Shown in pieces: positions 51,726 through 59,730 of a stretch of 64,000 nucleotides of DNA. This stretch comes from Alphaproteobacteria bacterium (lineage in GTDB: Bacteria; Pseudomonadota; Alphaproteobacteria; Rhodospirillales; Rhodospirillaceae). Positions within the stretch are counted from its first letter, which is position 1. Every line of letters begins with the position of its first letter. The translations under genes and the position numbers were made by a program. The notes below the pieces were generated by a model, which saw only the letters and a list, made by a program, of their open reading frames with translations, searched no databases and had not been told where the DNA came from. The stretch lies in NCBI GenBank assembly GCA_003246625.1, contig QJZR01000013.1:124001-188000 (forward strand). Direction: 5' to 3'.

Positions 51726-52236
51726 CCACCGGGTCGTCCGGCGTCAGCGCCGCGATCAATGCCGCCCGGTCCGGCCAGGCGGCGGTCAGCGCCGCCCGTT
51801 CGCCGTGTTCGTAGTCGGCGAAATCGAAGCCCGGCGCCACGGTGCAGCCGAGCAAGGCGAAGCGCCCGCCGCGCGCCAGACGCGCCCCCTGCCACACCCC
51901 CCGCGAGACCAGCACCTGCGGTCGTTCCCCCCGGGCGACGCCGGGGCCGATGACCGCCAGTTCCGAGGTGCCGTCGGGAAAGAGATGCAACTGTTCCACC
52001 GGGTCTCCCGCATAGAAGTGGAAGACTTCGTCGCTGGACAGGCGATGCATCGCCGAAACGGTCTCGGGAGTCAGTAAATAATAGATCGCCGTCGAGGCGG
52101 CGCGCGGTCCAGGGTGGCCGCCGACCGATGGCGGGAGACTCGTTGTGGACCGGTAGGTTTCACGAAAATAGCCGCCCTCGCTGGGGTGGGGGGCGAGGCC
52201 GAGCATGTCGATCAGTTGTCTTACGTCTGGTTCCAT
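51715..52236 (-). CDS. Cupin_5 (DUF985) family protein
   Basis: 173 residues. A small beta-barrel cupin: LIDMLGLAPHPSEGGYFRET, YYLLTPETVSAMHRLSSDEV, FHFYAGDPVEQLHLFPDG, then GVWQGARLARGGRFALLGCT and VAPGFDFADYEHGER. The pattern HPSEGGYFRET...W/H...FH is that of DUF985 proteins, whose ligand is often a sugar or unknown; bacterial members have no assigned role. The 3-prime end overlaps the convergent GT39 gene. It is divergent from a 140-residue hypothetical gene. Confidence 0.9.
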   Translation of the reverse strand: MEPDVRQLIDMLGLAPHPSEGGYFRETYRSTTSLPPSVGGHPGPRAASTAIYYLLTPETVSAMHRLSSDEVFHFYAGDPVEQLHLFPDGTSELAVIGPGVARGERPQVLVSRGVWQGARLARGGRFALLGCTVAPGFDFADYEHGERAALTAAWPDRAALIAALTPDDPVVRD

Positions 52237-52374
52237 GGCGCACCGCTATTCTTGGGGATAGTTGAAAAGATGTGAAACTTATATTAAGGTTGTAATCTTC
52301 GGCGCGGAATGCGCGCCAGCCGTTCCCCCGTCGGCGTGAGAATCGCGTGTCGGGCAAGGGTGAAGGGGTTCGCT

Positions 52375-52797
52375 ATGGTGTTCGGTTTTCTTAAGCGGGG
52401 CAATACGGCTCTGGCGGTCGAGGCTCCCATGGATATCCCGTGGGAGAAGAACGAGAAGGGCCGTTTCTGGAAGCTGTTGATGGTGCGGCCGGAGACCCTG
52501 GCGGGGCGGGGCGGCGTCGCCGCGTTTTTCCACCGCGGGGTGAAGCCGGGCTGGGTGTTCGTCTGCGCCGCCGCCGATCTCTCCGACCTGCTGTCCCGCG
52601 CCCAGGACGACTCCACGATCACCGAGTACGAGGCGCGCGGCGGTGTCTATGTCACCTGGTCGTTCGTCAAGCCGGAGTTCCGCGACGGCGTGGTGGCGCA
52701 CCTGCGCCGCACCCTGCGTCCGGAACTGGCCACCGCCGCGTTGGACGGCAACCGTACCTCTTCGGCGGCGCCGATTCCGGTCAATCCGCCGTCCTGA
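52375..52797 (+). CDS. Conserved-looking hypothetical protein, 140 residues
   Basis: Starts at an ATG with AAGGGG 8 nt upstream; the longer in-frame start at 52309 is not supported. No signal or membrane segment. Composition is soluble mixed alpha/beta (FWKLLMVRPETLAGRGGVAA, VKPGWVFVCAAADLSDLLSR, TEYEARGGVYVTWSFVKPEF), ending in a polar tail. No family is recognised. Its 3-prime end overlaps the convergent recX by 17 nt. Codon use matches neighbours, so it is a real gene rather than noise. Confidence 0.7.
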   Translation: MVFGFLKRGNTALAVEAPMDIPWEKNEKGRFWKLLMVRPETLAGRGGVAAFFHRGVKPGWVFVCAAADLSDLLSRAQDDSTITEYEARGGVYVTWSFVKPEFRDGVVAHLRRTLRPELATAALDGNRTSSAAPIPVNPPS

Positions 52798-53371
52798 TTT
52801 CTTCTTGCAGATCCTCGGCATCGGCCGCGTCGATCACCCGGCGCGCGGTTTCCAGCGAGAAACCGGCGCGCGCCAGCGCGGCCAGGTCCTTGTCGCGGCG
52901 TTCCGCCCGCGCCGCAGCCGGGCGGAAGGGGCCGAGCCGCCGCCGCCGGGCCAGGGTCGCGGCGGCGGTCAGTTCGGCGTCGGCGCAGCCGTCCTCGATA
53001 CCTTCGATCGCCTGGTCGATTTCCGCCTCGCCCGCGCCGAGCAGCATCAGGCGGCGGCGGATCATCGCGGGCGGCGTGCCGCGCGCGAACAGCCCGCGCG
53101 CCTTGAGGTCGGCGGTGCGGGCGTCGTCGACGTAGCCCAGGCGGATCATCTTCGCCACCACGGTTTCGATCCAGCGGGCGGCCTCGGCGGCGTCGACCGC
53201 CGTCTCGGGATGCATCGCGGCGCGCCGGACCCGGCGCATCAGCACCCGGCGCAGGTTCTCGGCCGTGCTGTCGAAGCGGCGCAGATAGAACAGCGCCGCG
53301 TTCTCCATCGAGGCGGCGGTGATGCGGCGCGGACGCCCGCGCGAACGGGCCGGGGTTTCGGTTTCGGTCAT
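52781..53371 (-). CDS. recX: RecX-family regulatory protein
   Basis: 196 residues, Arg/Ala-rich and all-helical with three-helix repeats. ALFYLRRFDSTAENLRRVLM, then MIRLGYVDDARTADLKARGL, and GTPPAMIRRRLMLLGAGEAE are the standard RecX repeat segments, and LARAGFSLETARRVID closes the last unit. RecX binds and restrains RecA filaments. Unlike in many bacteria it is not next to recA. Convergent overlap with the 140-residue gene. Confidence 0.87.
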   Translation of the reverse strand: MTETETPARSRGRPRRITAASMENAALFYLRRFDSTAENLRRVLMRRVRRAAMHPETAVDAAEAARWIETVVAKMIRLGYVDDARTADLKARGLFARGTPPAMIRRRLMLLGAGEAEIDQAIEGIEDGCADAELTAAATLARRRRLGPFRPAAARAERRDKDLAALARAGFSLETARRVIDAADAEDLQEEIRTAD

Positions 53372-53485
53372 GCCGCATGATACCGCAAGCCGGGCCGCGA
53401 TTGAACCGCCCCGGGGTTGCGGCGGCGGGCCGCGCATGTCATATGCAGGACCGGTAATCTTCTTGTCCTTTTCGGGTTCATCCGC

Positions 53486-54292
53486 ATGACTCCCAGCTTT
53501 CCCGACCGCATGACGCCGCTTGGCCCGATCAACTGGATCGGTTTTTGGACGCTGTTCTCGAAAGAGGTGCGGCGTTTCCTCAAGGTGTGGATGCAGACGG
53601 TCGCGGCGCCGGTGGTCAGCACCCTGATCTTCATGACCATCTTCGTCCTGTCGATGGGGCGCGCCGATCGCGAGATCGGCGGCGTGCCGTTCGAGCAGTT
53701 CCTCATCCCCGGACTGGCGATGATGTCGATGGTGCAGAATTCCTTCGCCAACACCTCGTCCTCGCTGCTGATCTCGAAGATGCAGGGCAGCATCGTCGAC
53801 GTGTTGATGCCGCCCCTGTCGTCGTGGGAACTGACCGTCGCCTACATCGGCGGCGGCATGGCCCGTGGCCTGCTGGTCGGCCTGGCGGTGTTGCTGGCGC
53901 TGTCGTTCTATGCGCCGGTGCCGGTATCCTCGCCCCTGTTGATCCTCGCCTTCGCGGTCGAGGCCAACCTGATGCTGGCGGCGGTGGGGGCCCTGACCGG
54001 CATCTGGGCGGACAAGTTCGACCATTCGACGGTGGTCAGCAACTTCGTGATCACGCCGTTGTCGTTCCTCTCCGGCACCTTCTATTCGGTGGAGCAACTG
54101 CCCGGCGCGCTGCGCTGGATCGCCCACGCCAATCCGTTCTTCTATATGATCGACGGTTTCCGCGCCGGGTTCTTCGGTGCGGGCGAAGGTTCGGCGGTGG
54201 GTTTCTACCTGGCGGCGTTGACCGCGGGCAACCTGGTGCTGGTTTGCGTCACCGAACGGCTTTTCCGCATCGGCTACAAGCTCAAGGCATAA
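53486..54292 (+). CDS. ABC-2 type transporter permease (orphan)
   Basis: 268 residues with six membrane segments. WTLFSKEVRRFLKVWMQTVA, then VSTLIFMTIFVLSMG, FEQFLIPGLAMMSMVQNSF, and the late LSFLSGTFYSVEQLPGALRW with NPFFYMIDGFR are the signature of the ABC2_membrane (YadH/NodJ-like) family. The partner ATPase normally lies directly upstream, but here upstream is the divergent recX, so the ATPase must be encoded elsewhere. The substrate is unknown. The start MTPSFPD is chosen; a Met nine residues on is also possible. Confidence 0.9.
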   Translation: MTPSFPDRMTPLGPINWIGFWTLFSKEVRRFLKVWMQTVAAPVVSTLIFMTIFVLSMGRADREIGGVPFEQFLIPGLAMMSMVQNSFANTSSSLLISKMQGSIVDVLMPPLSSWELTVAYIGGGMARGLLVGLAVLLALSFYAPVPVSSPLLILAFAVEANLMLAAVGALTGIWADKFDHSTVVSNFVITPLSFLSGTFYSVEQLPGALRWIAHANPFFYMIDGFRAGFFGAGEGSAVGFYLAALTAGNLVLVCVTERLFRIGYKLKA

Positions 54293-54327
54293 GGCGGCGG
54301 ACCCCGCCGGATTCCTTGGAAAAAGGC

Positions 54328-54357
54328 TTGACGCCGCGAAGGCCGCCCCCTTCTAAT
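54328..54357 (+). promoter_or_regulatory. Probable promoter of the argD-argF-hslO operon
   Basis: TTGACG (54328-54333) and TCTAAT (54352-54357) with an 18-nt spacer are close to the sigma-70-type consensus. They lie ~140 nt before the argD start, leaving a leader of ~130 nt with a strong hairpin. Confidence 0.5.
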
Positions 54358-54405
54358 AGGCGCTTTCTTCGCCGGGCCGGGGTTTTCTTCGGCTCGCCCG
54401 CAGTC

Positions 54406-54439
54406 CAGGCGGTGGACGGACCCACCGCCTGAACCGTTT
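54406..54439 (+). terminator. Hairpin in the argD leader (possible attenuator)
   Basis: CAGGCGGTGG (54406-54415) and CCACCGCCTG (54422-54431) form a perfect 10-bp stem over a 6-nt loop; TTTT follows at 54436-54439. It lies between the probable promoter and the argD start, so it could terminate part of the transcripts. An 8-codon mini-ORF (54468-54494) follows it. Confidence 0.4.
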
Positions 54440-54496
54440 TCGCGTTCTTGGGACGCGCCCGCGACCCATGGGGTTCGCCGATAAGGAGAAGTGAAA

Positions 54497-55675
54497 GTGA
54501 TCCCGTCCGTGATGCCGACCTATGCGCGGTTCGATGTCGTGTTCGAGCGGGGCGAAGGCCCCTGGCTGTACGCGGCGGACGGGCGACGATTCCTCGACTT
54601 CGCGGCGGGGATCGCGGTCTGCGCGCTGGGGCATTGCCATCCGCATCTGGTGGCGGCCCTGAAGGCGCAGGCGGAAAAGCTGTGGCATTGCTCCAACCTT
54701 TACCGCATCGCCGGGCAGGAACGGGTTTCCGCGCGGCTGGCCGCCAAGACCTTCGCCGACACCATGTTCTTCGGCAACTCGGGGGCGGAAGCCAACGAAT
54801 GCGCGATCAAGATCGCGCGGCGTTACCAGTTCGACAACGGTCGCCCCGAACGCTATCGCATCGTGGTGATGTCCACCGCGTTCCACGGCCGCACCCTCGC
54901 CACCGTGGCGGCGGGCGACCAGGCCAAGGGCAAGCACGGCTTCGGGCCGGAGACCGAGGGCTTCGACCGCGTCGCCTTCGGCGACCTCGACGCCGCGAAA
55001 GAGGCGGTGGGGCCGGAGACGGCGGCCATCCTGCTGGAGCCGGTGCAGGGCGAGGGCGGCATGCGCGCCGCCGATTTCGCCTATCTGCGGGCGCTGCGCG
55101 CGCTGGCCGACGAAAACGACATCCTGTTGATGTTCGACGAGGTGCAGTGCGGCATGGGCCGGACCGGCAAGCTGTTCGCCCACGAATGGTCGGGGGTGAC
55201 GCCGGACGTGATGTCGATCGCCAAGGGTCTGGGCGGCGGCTTCCCGGTCGGCGCCTGCCTGGCCACCGAACGCGCGGCGAAGGCGATGACGCCGGGGTCG
55301 CACGGTTCCACCTTCGGCGGCAACCCGCTGGCGATGGCGGCGGCCGACGCGGTGCTCGACGTCATCGAGGACCCCGCCTTCCTGCCCCGCGTCAACCAGG
55401 TGGCCGAGATTCTGCGCGCCGCCCTGGCCGAGCGCGTCGTCCGTTTCCCCCACCTGTTCGAGGAAGTGCGCGGCCTGGGCCTGATGGCGGGCCTGAAGTG
55501 CCGCGTCACCAACACCGATCTGGTCAACCGCCTGTTCGAGGAGGGGCTTCTCTCCGTTTCCGCAGGCGACAACACGTTGCGTTTCGTACCCCCCCTGATC
55601 ATCGAGAAGGAACACGTCGAGGCCGCGATGGCGATTCTCGACCGGGTCTGCGAAACCTGGAAGGATACCCAATGA
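54497..55675 (+). CDS. argD: Acetylornithine aminotransferase
   Basis: 392 residues. PLP fold type I, class III: converts N-acetylglutamate semialdehyde to N-acetylornithine (and may serve in lysine synthesis). GTG at 54497 has AGGAG at 8 nt spacing and gives the family start (M)[12 protein letters not shown]; a GTG at 54491 is too close to the ribosome site. Motifs: [52 protein letters not shown], and the PLP Lys in [15 protein letters not shown]. Its TGA overlaps the argF ATG. Confidence 0.95.
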   Translation: MIPSVMPTYARFDVVFERGEGPWLYAADGRRFLDFAAGIAVCALGHCHPHLVAALKAQAEKLWHCSNLYRIAGQERVSARLAAKTFADTMFFGNSGAEANECAIKIARRYQFDNGRPERYRIVVMSTAFHGRTLATVAAGDQAKGKHGFGPETEGFDRVAFGDLDAAKEAVGPETAAILLEPVQGEGGMRAADFAYLRALRALADENDILLMFDEVQCGMGRTGKLFAHEWSGVTPDVMSIAKGLGGGFPVGACLATERAAKAMTPGSHGSTFGGNPLAMAAADAVLDVIEDPAFLPRVNQVAEILRAALAERVVRFPHLFEEVRGLGLMAGLKCRVTNTDLVNRLFEEGLLSVSAGDNTLRFVPPLIIEKEHVEAAMAILDRVCETWKDTQ

Positions 55676-56622
55676 CCACCATGTCCCCGCGGGCGCTGTC
55701 GCAGACCTTGCCGCCGCGCCATTTCCTGGACCTTTCCGAGATCGACGCGGCGACCCTGCGCCGCATCGTCGATCTGGCCGCCCGCTATCGCAACGGCACC
55801 GCGCCCGAGGCGCTGCGCCGCCCGCTGAGCGGCCAGACCCTGGCGATGATCTTCGAGAAGCCCTCCACCCGCACCCGCGTCTCCTTCCAGGTGGGGATGA
55901 ACCAGTTGGGCGGCGAAGTGGTGGTGCTCAGCCATCAGGACACCCAGCTCGGCCGTGGCGAGACGATTCCCGACGCGGCGCGGGTGCTGTCGCGCTATGT
56001 CGACATCATGATGATCCGCACCTTCGAGCCGACCACCCTGCGCGAGTTGGCGAGCCATGCCTCGGTGCCGGTGATCAACGGCCTGACCGACGAAACCCAC
56101 CCCTGCCAGGTGATGGCCGACATCGCCACCTTCGAGCAGCATCGCGGCAACATCGAGGGCAAGGTGGTGACCTGGGCCGGCGACGGCAACAACGTCGCCC
56201 AGTCGTGGATCGAGGCGGCGCCGAAGTTCGGCTTCGAGATGCGGCTGGCCTGCCCCGAGGGACTGGACCCCAATCCCGCGATCGTCGCCGCGGCGCGCCG
56301 CGACGGCGGGCGCATCGTTCTTGGCCGCGACCCGCGGGAGCTGGTGGACGGCGCGGATTGCGTCGTCACCGACACCTGGCTGTCGATGCACGACACCGAC
56401 ACCGACCGGTCCGGCCTGTTGGCGCCCTATCAGGTCAACCGCGACCTGATGGCGCTGGCCAAGCCCTCGGCCCTGTTCATGCATTGCCTGCCCGCCCACC
56501 GCAACGAGGAAGTCACCGACGAGGTGATGGACGGACCGCAGTCGGTGGTCTGGGACGAGGCGGAAAACCGCCTGCACGCGCAAAAGGCGATCATGGTCTG
56601 GTGCCTGGGCAAGATGTCGTGA
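55672..56622 (+). CDS. argF: Ornithine carbamoyltransferase
   Basis: 316 residues. Joins carbamoyl phosphate and ornithine to citrulline. The carbamoyl-phosphate motif [12 protein letters not shown] (~60-70) is followed by [33 protein letters not shown], the ornithine-side [10 protein letters not shown] and the loop [12 protein letters not shown]. Catabolic ArcB usually differs in context; here the argD neighbour shows a biosynthetic enzyme. ATGA overlap with argD; GTGA overlap with hslO. Confidence 0.96.
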   Translation: MTTMSPRALSQTLPPRHFLDLSEIDAATLRRIVDLAARYRNGTAPEALRRPLSGQTLAMIFEKPSTRTRVSFQVGMNQLGGEVVVLSHQDTQLGRGETIPDAARVLSRYVDIMMIRTFEPTTLRELASHASVPVINGLTDETHPCQVMADIATFEQHRGNIEGKVVTWAGDGNNVAQSWIEAAPKFGFEMRLACPEGLDPNPAIVAAARRDGGRIVLGRDPRELVDGADCVVTDTWLSMHDTDTDRSGLLAPYQVNRDLMALAKPSALFMHCLPAHRNEEVTDEVMDGPQSVVWDEAENRLHAQKAIMVWCLGKMS

Positions 56623-57539
56623 TCGACGCGGCGCGCAGCATGGACTTGGTGCTGCCGTTCACCGTGGGCGGCGGCGCCTTTCGCGGCCGCCTGGTCCGCC
56701 TGGCCGCCGTCGCCGACGCCGCCATCGCCTGTCACCGCCAGCCCGCGCCGGTCGGCCGTCTGATCGGCGAGACCCTGGCCCTGGCGGCGGTGCTGGGAGC
56801 GAGCCTGAAATTCGACGGCGTGATCACGGTGCAGACCGCCAGCGACGGGCCGGTGAAGCGGATCGTCGCCGACATGACCTCGGGCGGCGACTTGCGCGCC
56901 AGCGTCGCGGTGGACGACGACCGCCTGTCCCGCCTGTTGGCGGAGAATCCGGCGCCCGCCTTCGCCGATTTGGTCGGCGCGGGGCAACTGGCGCTGACCG
57001 TCGACCAGGGCGAGCATACCGACCGCTATCAGGGCATCGTCTCGTTGGACGGCGGTTCGTTCGCCGCCGCGGCGGTGGCCTATTTCCATCGCTCCGAGCA
57101 GATCGACACCGCCCTGACCCTGGCCGCGGCGCCGCCCGCCGACGGCTTCGGCTGGCGGGCGGGGGGGATTCTGCTGCAACGCCTGCCGGTGGCGGGCGGG
57201 GAACTGGCCGACGCGGCGGCCGAGGCCGACGCCTGGCAGACCGCGCGCGTCTTGCACGGCAGCCTGACCGAACGCGAGCTTCTCGACCCCGCGCTGCCCG
57301 CCGTTCAGGTGCCGCGCCGCCTGTTCCACGCCGAGGGGCTGGCCATCTATGAACCGTCCGAGGTGCGTTTTTCCTGCCGCTGCTCGCGCGAGCGGCTGGT
57401 CGCGGTGCTGTCCTCGATGTCCGGCGACGACCTAGCGGCGGCGGCGGACGACAAGGGTGTGGTCGAGGTCACATGCGATTTCTGCAAGACGCGCTATGCC
57501 TTCGACGTGAATGATCTAAAATCGACTTCGTCGAAGTGA
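56619..57539 (+). CDS. hslO: Redox-regulated chaperone Hsp33
   Basis: 306 residues from a GTG overlapping the argF stop (GTGA); an in-frame ATG at 56640 is an alternative. Hsp33 holds unfolding proteins after oxidative activation. The N-terminal fold includes [36 protein letters not shown] and [11 protein letters not shown]. The C-terminal zinc redox switch has four cysteines in C-x-C ([10 protein letters not shown], ~254-256) and C-x2-C ([10 protein letters not shown]). Co-transcription with argDF has been kept in many alphaproteobacteria. Confidence 0.95.
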   Translation: MIDAARSMDLVLPFTVGGGAFRGRLVRLAAVADAAIACHRQPAPVGRLIGETLALAAVLGASLKFDGVITVQTASDGPVKRIVADMTSGGDLRASVAVDDDRLSRLLAENPAPAFADLVGAGQLALTVDQGEHTDRYQGIVSLDGGSFAAAAVAYFHRSEQIDTALTLAAAPPADGFGWRAGGILLQRLPVAGGELADAAAEADAWQTARVLHGSLTERELLDPALPAVQVPRRLFHAEGLAIYEPSEVRFSCRCSRERLVAVLSSMSGDDLAAAADDKGVVEVTCDFCKTRYAFDVNDLKSTSSK

Positions 57540-57565
57540 CCATTTCCCAGTCGAGGAGTTCGCCG

Positions 57566-58177
57566 ATGCCGTTCCTGTCCTCCCGCCGTGCCGCGATGCA
57601 GGGATTGGCGGCCGCCCTGGCGCTGGCCGGGCTTGCCGCCTGCACCGCCACGCCGCCCGCGCCCACCTATCCCGACATCCGTTTCGGCGGCGCCGATTCC
57701 CTGCCGATCCGCGCCCTGCGCGTCGACGTCGCCAGCAGCTACGTGCCCAGCTTCGCGCCGCCCAACGTCGAGCATCTGATGCCGGTGTCGCCGGAACGGA
57801 TGGCGCGGCAGTGGGCGGTCGACCGCCTGCAGCCGGTGCGCGACGGCCGTGCCGTGGCCCACTTCACCATCCTCGACGCGCGGGTGACCGAAACCAAGCT
57901 TAAGGTCAAGGCCGGCCTGCGCGGCGCCTTCACCGACGAACCGTCGGAACGTTACGACGCGACCCTGCGCGCCCGTTTCTCCCTCGACGATCCGGCGCGC
58001 GGCTATTCCGGCAACGTCGAGACGGTGGTCAACCACAGTCTGACGGTGCAGGAAGGCGCCTCGATCAACGACCGCGAAAAGGCGTGGTACGAACTGGTGA
58101 AGAAGCTGAGCGAGAATTTCGACCGCGCGATGACCGCCAACATCCGCCAATACATGTCCGAGGCGCTGGCGCGCTGA
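57566..58177 (+). CDS. Conserved lipoprotein of unknown function
   Basis: 203 residues from the ATG with GAGGAG 7 nt upstream; a GTG at 57536 overlapping hslO is less likely. The N-terminus has a twin-Arg (SSRRAAMQGLAAALALAG) and lipobox LAAC with Cys at ~26, so a lipidated envelope protein, perhaps exported by Tat. The body (ADSLPIRALRVDVASSYVPS, TILDARVTETKLKVKAGLRG, KAWYELVKKLSENFDRAMTA) is soluble; no named family is recognised. It ends at a strong terminator. Confidence 0.85.
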   Translation: MPFLSSRRAAMQGLAAALALAGLAACTATPPAPTYPDIRFGGADSLPIRALRVDVASSYVPSFAPPNVEHLMPVSPERMARQWAVDRLQPVRDGRAVAHFTILDARVTETKLKVKAGLRGAFTDEPSERYDATLRARFSLDDPARGYSGNVETVVNHSLTVQEGASINDREKAWYELVKKLSENFDRAMTANIRQYMSEALAR

Positions 58178-58189
58178 GGGCGAGGGCGA

Positions 58190-58215
58190 AAGGCCGGGGA
58201 AACCCGGCCTTTTTT
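58190..58215. terminator. Bidirectional intrinsic terminator between the lipoprotein gene and trkH
   Basis: AAGGCCGGG (58190-58198), GAAA loop, CCCGGCCTT (58203-58211), then a T-run to 58215. Stem-loop core identical to the terminator at 30844-30867. The trkH stop lies 7 nt beyond. Confidence 0.92.
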
Positions 58216-58221
58216 ATGTCG

Positions 58222-59730
58222 TCATTCCCGCCAGAAGGACGGCTGGAACAGCACGATTACCGAGAGGATCTCGATCCGTCCCAGCAGCATGCCGAGCGCC
58301 AGCATCCATTTCGCGGCGTCCGGCAGGGACGAGAAGTTGCCCGCCGGTCCGATGATGTCGCCGAAGCCGGGGCCGACGTTGGAAATCGCGGTGGAGGCGC
58401 CGGAAATCGCGGTGGTGAAGTCGAGCCCCAGGTACGACAGGCCGATGGTCAGCCAGGCCACCGCCAGGGCGTAGAGGAAGAAGAACCCCATCACCGCGTC
58501 GGTGACGCTGGCCTGCAGGGGGCGGCCGTTGTATTGCGGCATCACCACCAGATGCGGCCGCAGCATGCGCGCCACCTGCACCCGGGCGGCGGCGTAAAGA
58601 ACCTGGAAGCGGAAGATCTTGAAGCCGCAGGTGGTGGACCCGGCGCAGCCGCCGACGTATTGCAGCACGAACAAAAGCGCCACCGGCAGGCCGCCCCACA
58701 ACTGGATGTCGGTGGCGCAATAGCCGGTGCCGGAGACGATCGACACGGTGTGGAAGACCGCGCCGAGAAGGGCGAAGCCGATGTCGTAGTTGCTGCTGGC
58801 GACCAGCCAGGCGGCGATCACCAGGCTGGCGAGGACGAGGACGCCCAGGAACGTCCGCACCTGGCTGTCGCGCAGCAGCAGCTTCCAGTTGCCGTGCGCC
58901 GCTTGCAGGTAGAGGGCGAAGGGCAGGGCGGCGACGATCATGCCCAGGGTGGCAACGGCGAGGATGGCCGGGGAACGCCAGTGGCCGAGGGAGTCCGGCG
59001 CGGTGGAAAAGCCGCCGGTGGACAGCGTCGTCATCGCGTGGTTGGCGGCGTCGAAGAAGGGCATGCCCGCCGCCCAATAGAGACCGCACCACAGCACGGT
59101 GAGCGCGGTGTAAACGGCGATCAGCTGCCAGGTCATGGGATGCGCCCGGGCGAAGATCTTTTCCGGGGTGTCGAAGGCCTCGGACTTGAACACCTGCATG
59201 CCGCCGACGCGTAGGGTGGGCAACAGGGTCACCGCCATCAGGACCACGGCGATGCCGCCCAGCCATTGCAGGGCGGACCGCCAGACGAGAACCGCGGGGG
59301 AGAGGGCGCCGACGTCGGCGAACACCGTGGAGCCGGTGGTGGTGAGGCCGGACATCGCCTCGAATAGGGCGTCGGAATAGGTCAGTCCGGCGCTGCCGAA
59401 ACGGAAGGGCAGGGCGGCGAACGGCGGCAGCAAGGCCCAGGCGCCGACCGCGATGAGGAAGGCGTGGCGTAGGTTGATGCGGCGTTTGCTGCCGCCGCAG
59501 GAGAGAATCATCGCCAGGCCGAAGAACAGGGTGATCGCGGCGGCGGCGGCGAACACCACCCATTCCTCGTCATGCGTGGCCAGCGCCACGCCGAACGGCA
59601 GGACGTTGAAACCGGCCAGGACGATCAACAGCAGGCCGATGACGTGGACCACCGGACGGATATCGAGCAAACCATCCCCCAAAGCACTCGAAACGGTCGG
59701 TACTATGCGCCAAAGCCGGTGGGCTGTCAC
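58222..59730 (-). CDS. trkH: Trk-type potassium uptake permease TrkH
   Basis: 502 residues, about ten membrane segments arranged in four pore-loop repeats. Selectivity-filter regions: LTTTGSTVFADV, TTLSTGGFSTAPD, SIVSGTGYCATD and STAISNVGPGFGD. Also ALQWLGGIAVVLMAVTLLPT and GGCAGSTTCGFKIFRFQVL. Moves K+ with the NAD-binding TrkA, which is not in the window. GTG start at 59730 overlaps the stop of the GGDEF-EAL gene (GTGA), giving a ~25-residue N-terminal extension before DIRPVVHVIGLL; a start closer to that point cannot be excluded. Confidence 0.93.
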   Translation of the reverse strand: MTAHRLWRIVPTVSSALGDGLLDIRPVVHVIGLLLIVLAGFNVLPFGVALATHDEEWVVFAAAAAITLFFGLAMILSCGGSKRRINLRHAFLIAVGAWALLPPFAALPFRFGSAGLTYSDALFEAMSGLTTTGSTVFADVGALSPAVLVWRSALQWLGGIAVVLMAVTLLPTLRVGGMQVFKSEAFDTPEKIFARAHPMTWQLIAVYTALTVLWCGLYWAAGMPFFDAANHAMTTLSTGGFSTAPDSLGHWRSPAILAVATLGMIVAALPFALYLQAAHGNWKLLLRDSQVRTFLGVLVLASLVIAAWLVASSNYDIGFALLGAVFHTVSIVSGTGYCATDIQLWGGLPVALLFVLQYVGGCAGSTTCGFKIFRFQVLYAAARVQVARMLRPHLVVMPQYNGRPLQASVTDAVMGFFFLYALAVAWLTIGLSYLGLDFTTAISGASTAISNVGPGFGDIIGPAGNFSSLPDAAKWMLALGMLLGRIEILSVIVLFQPSFWRE

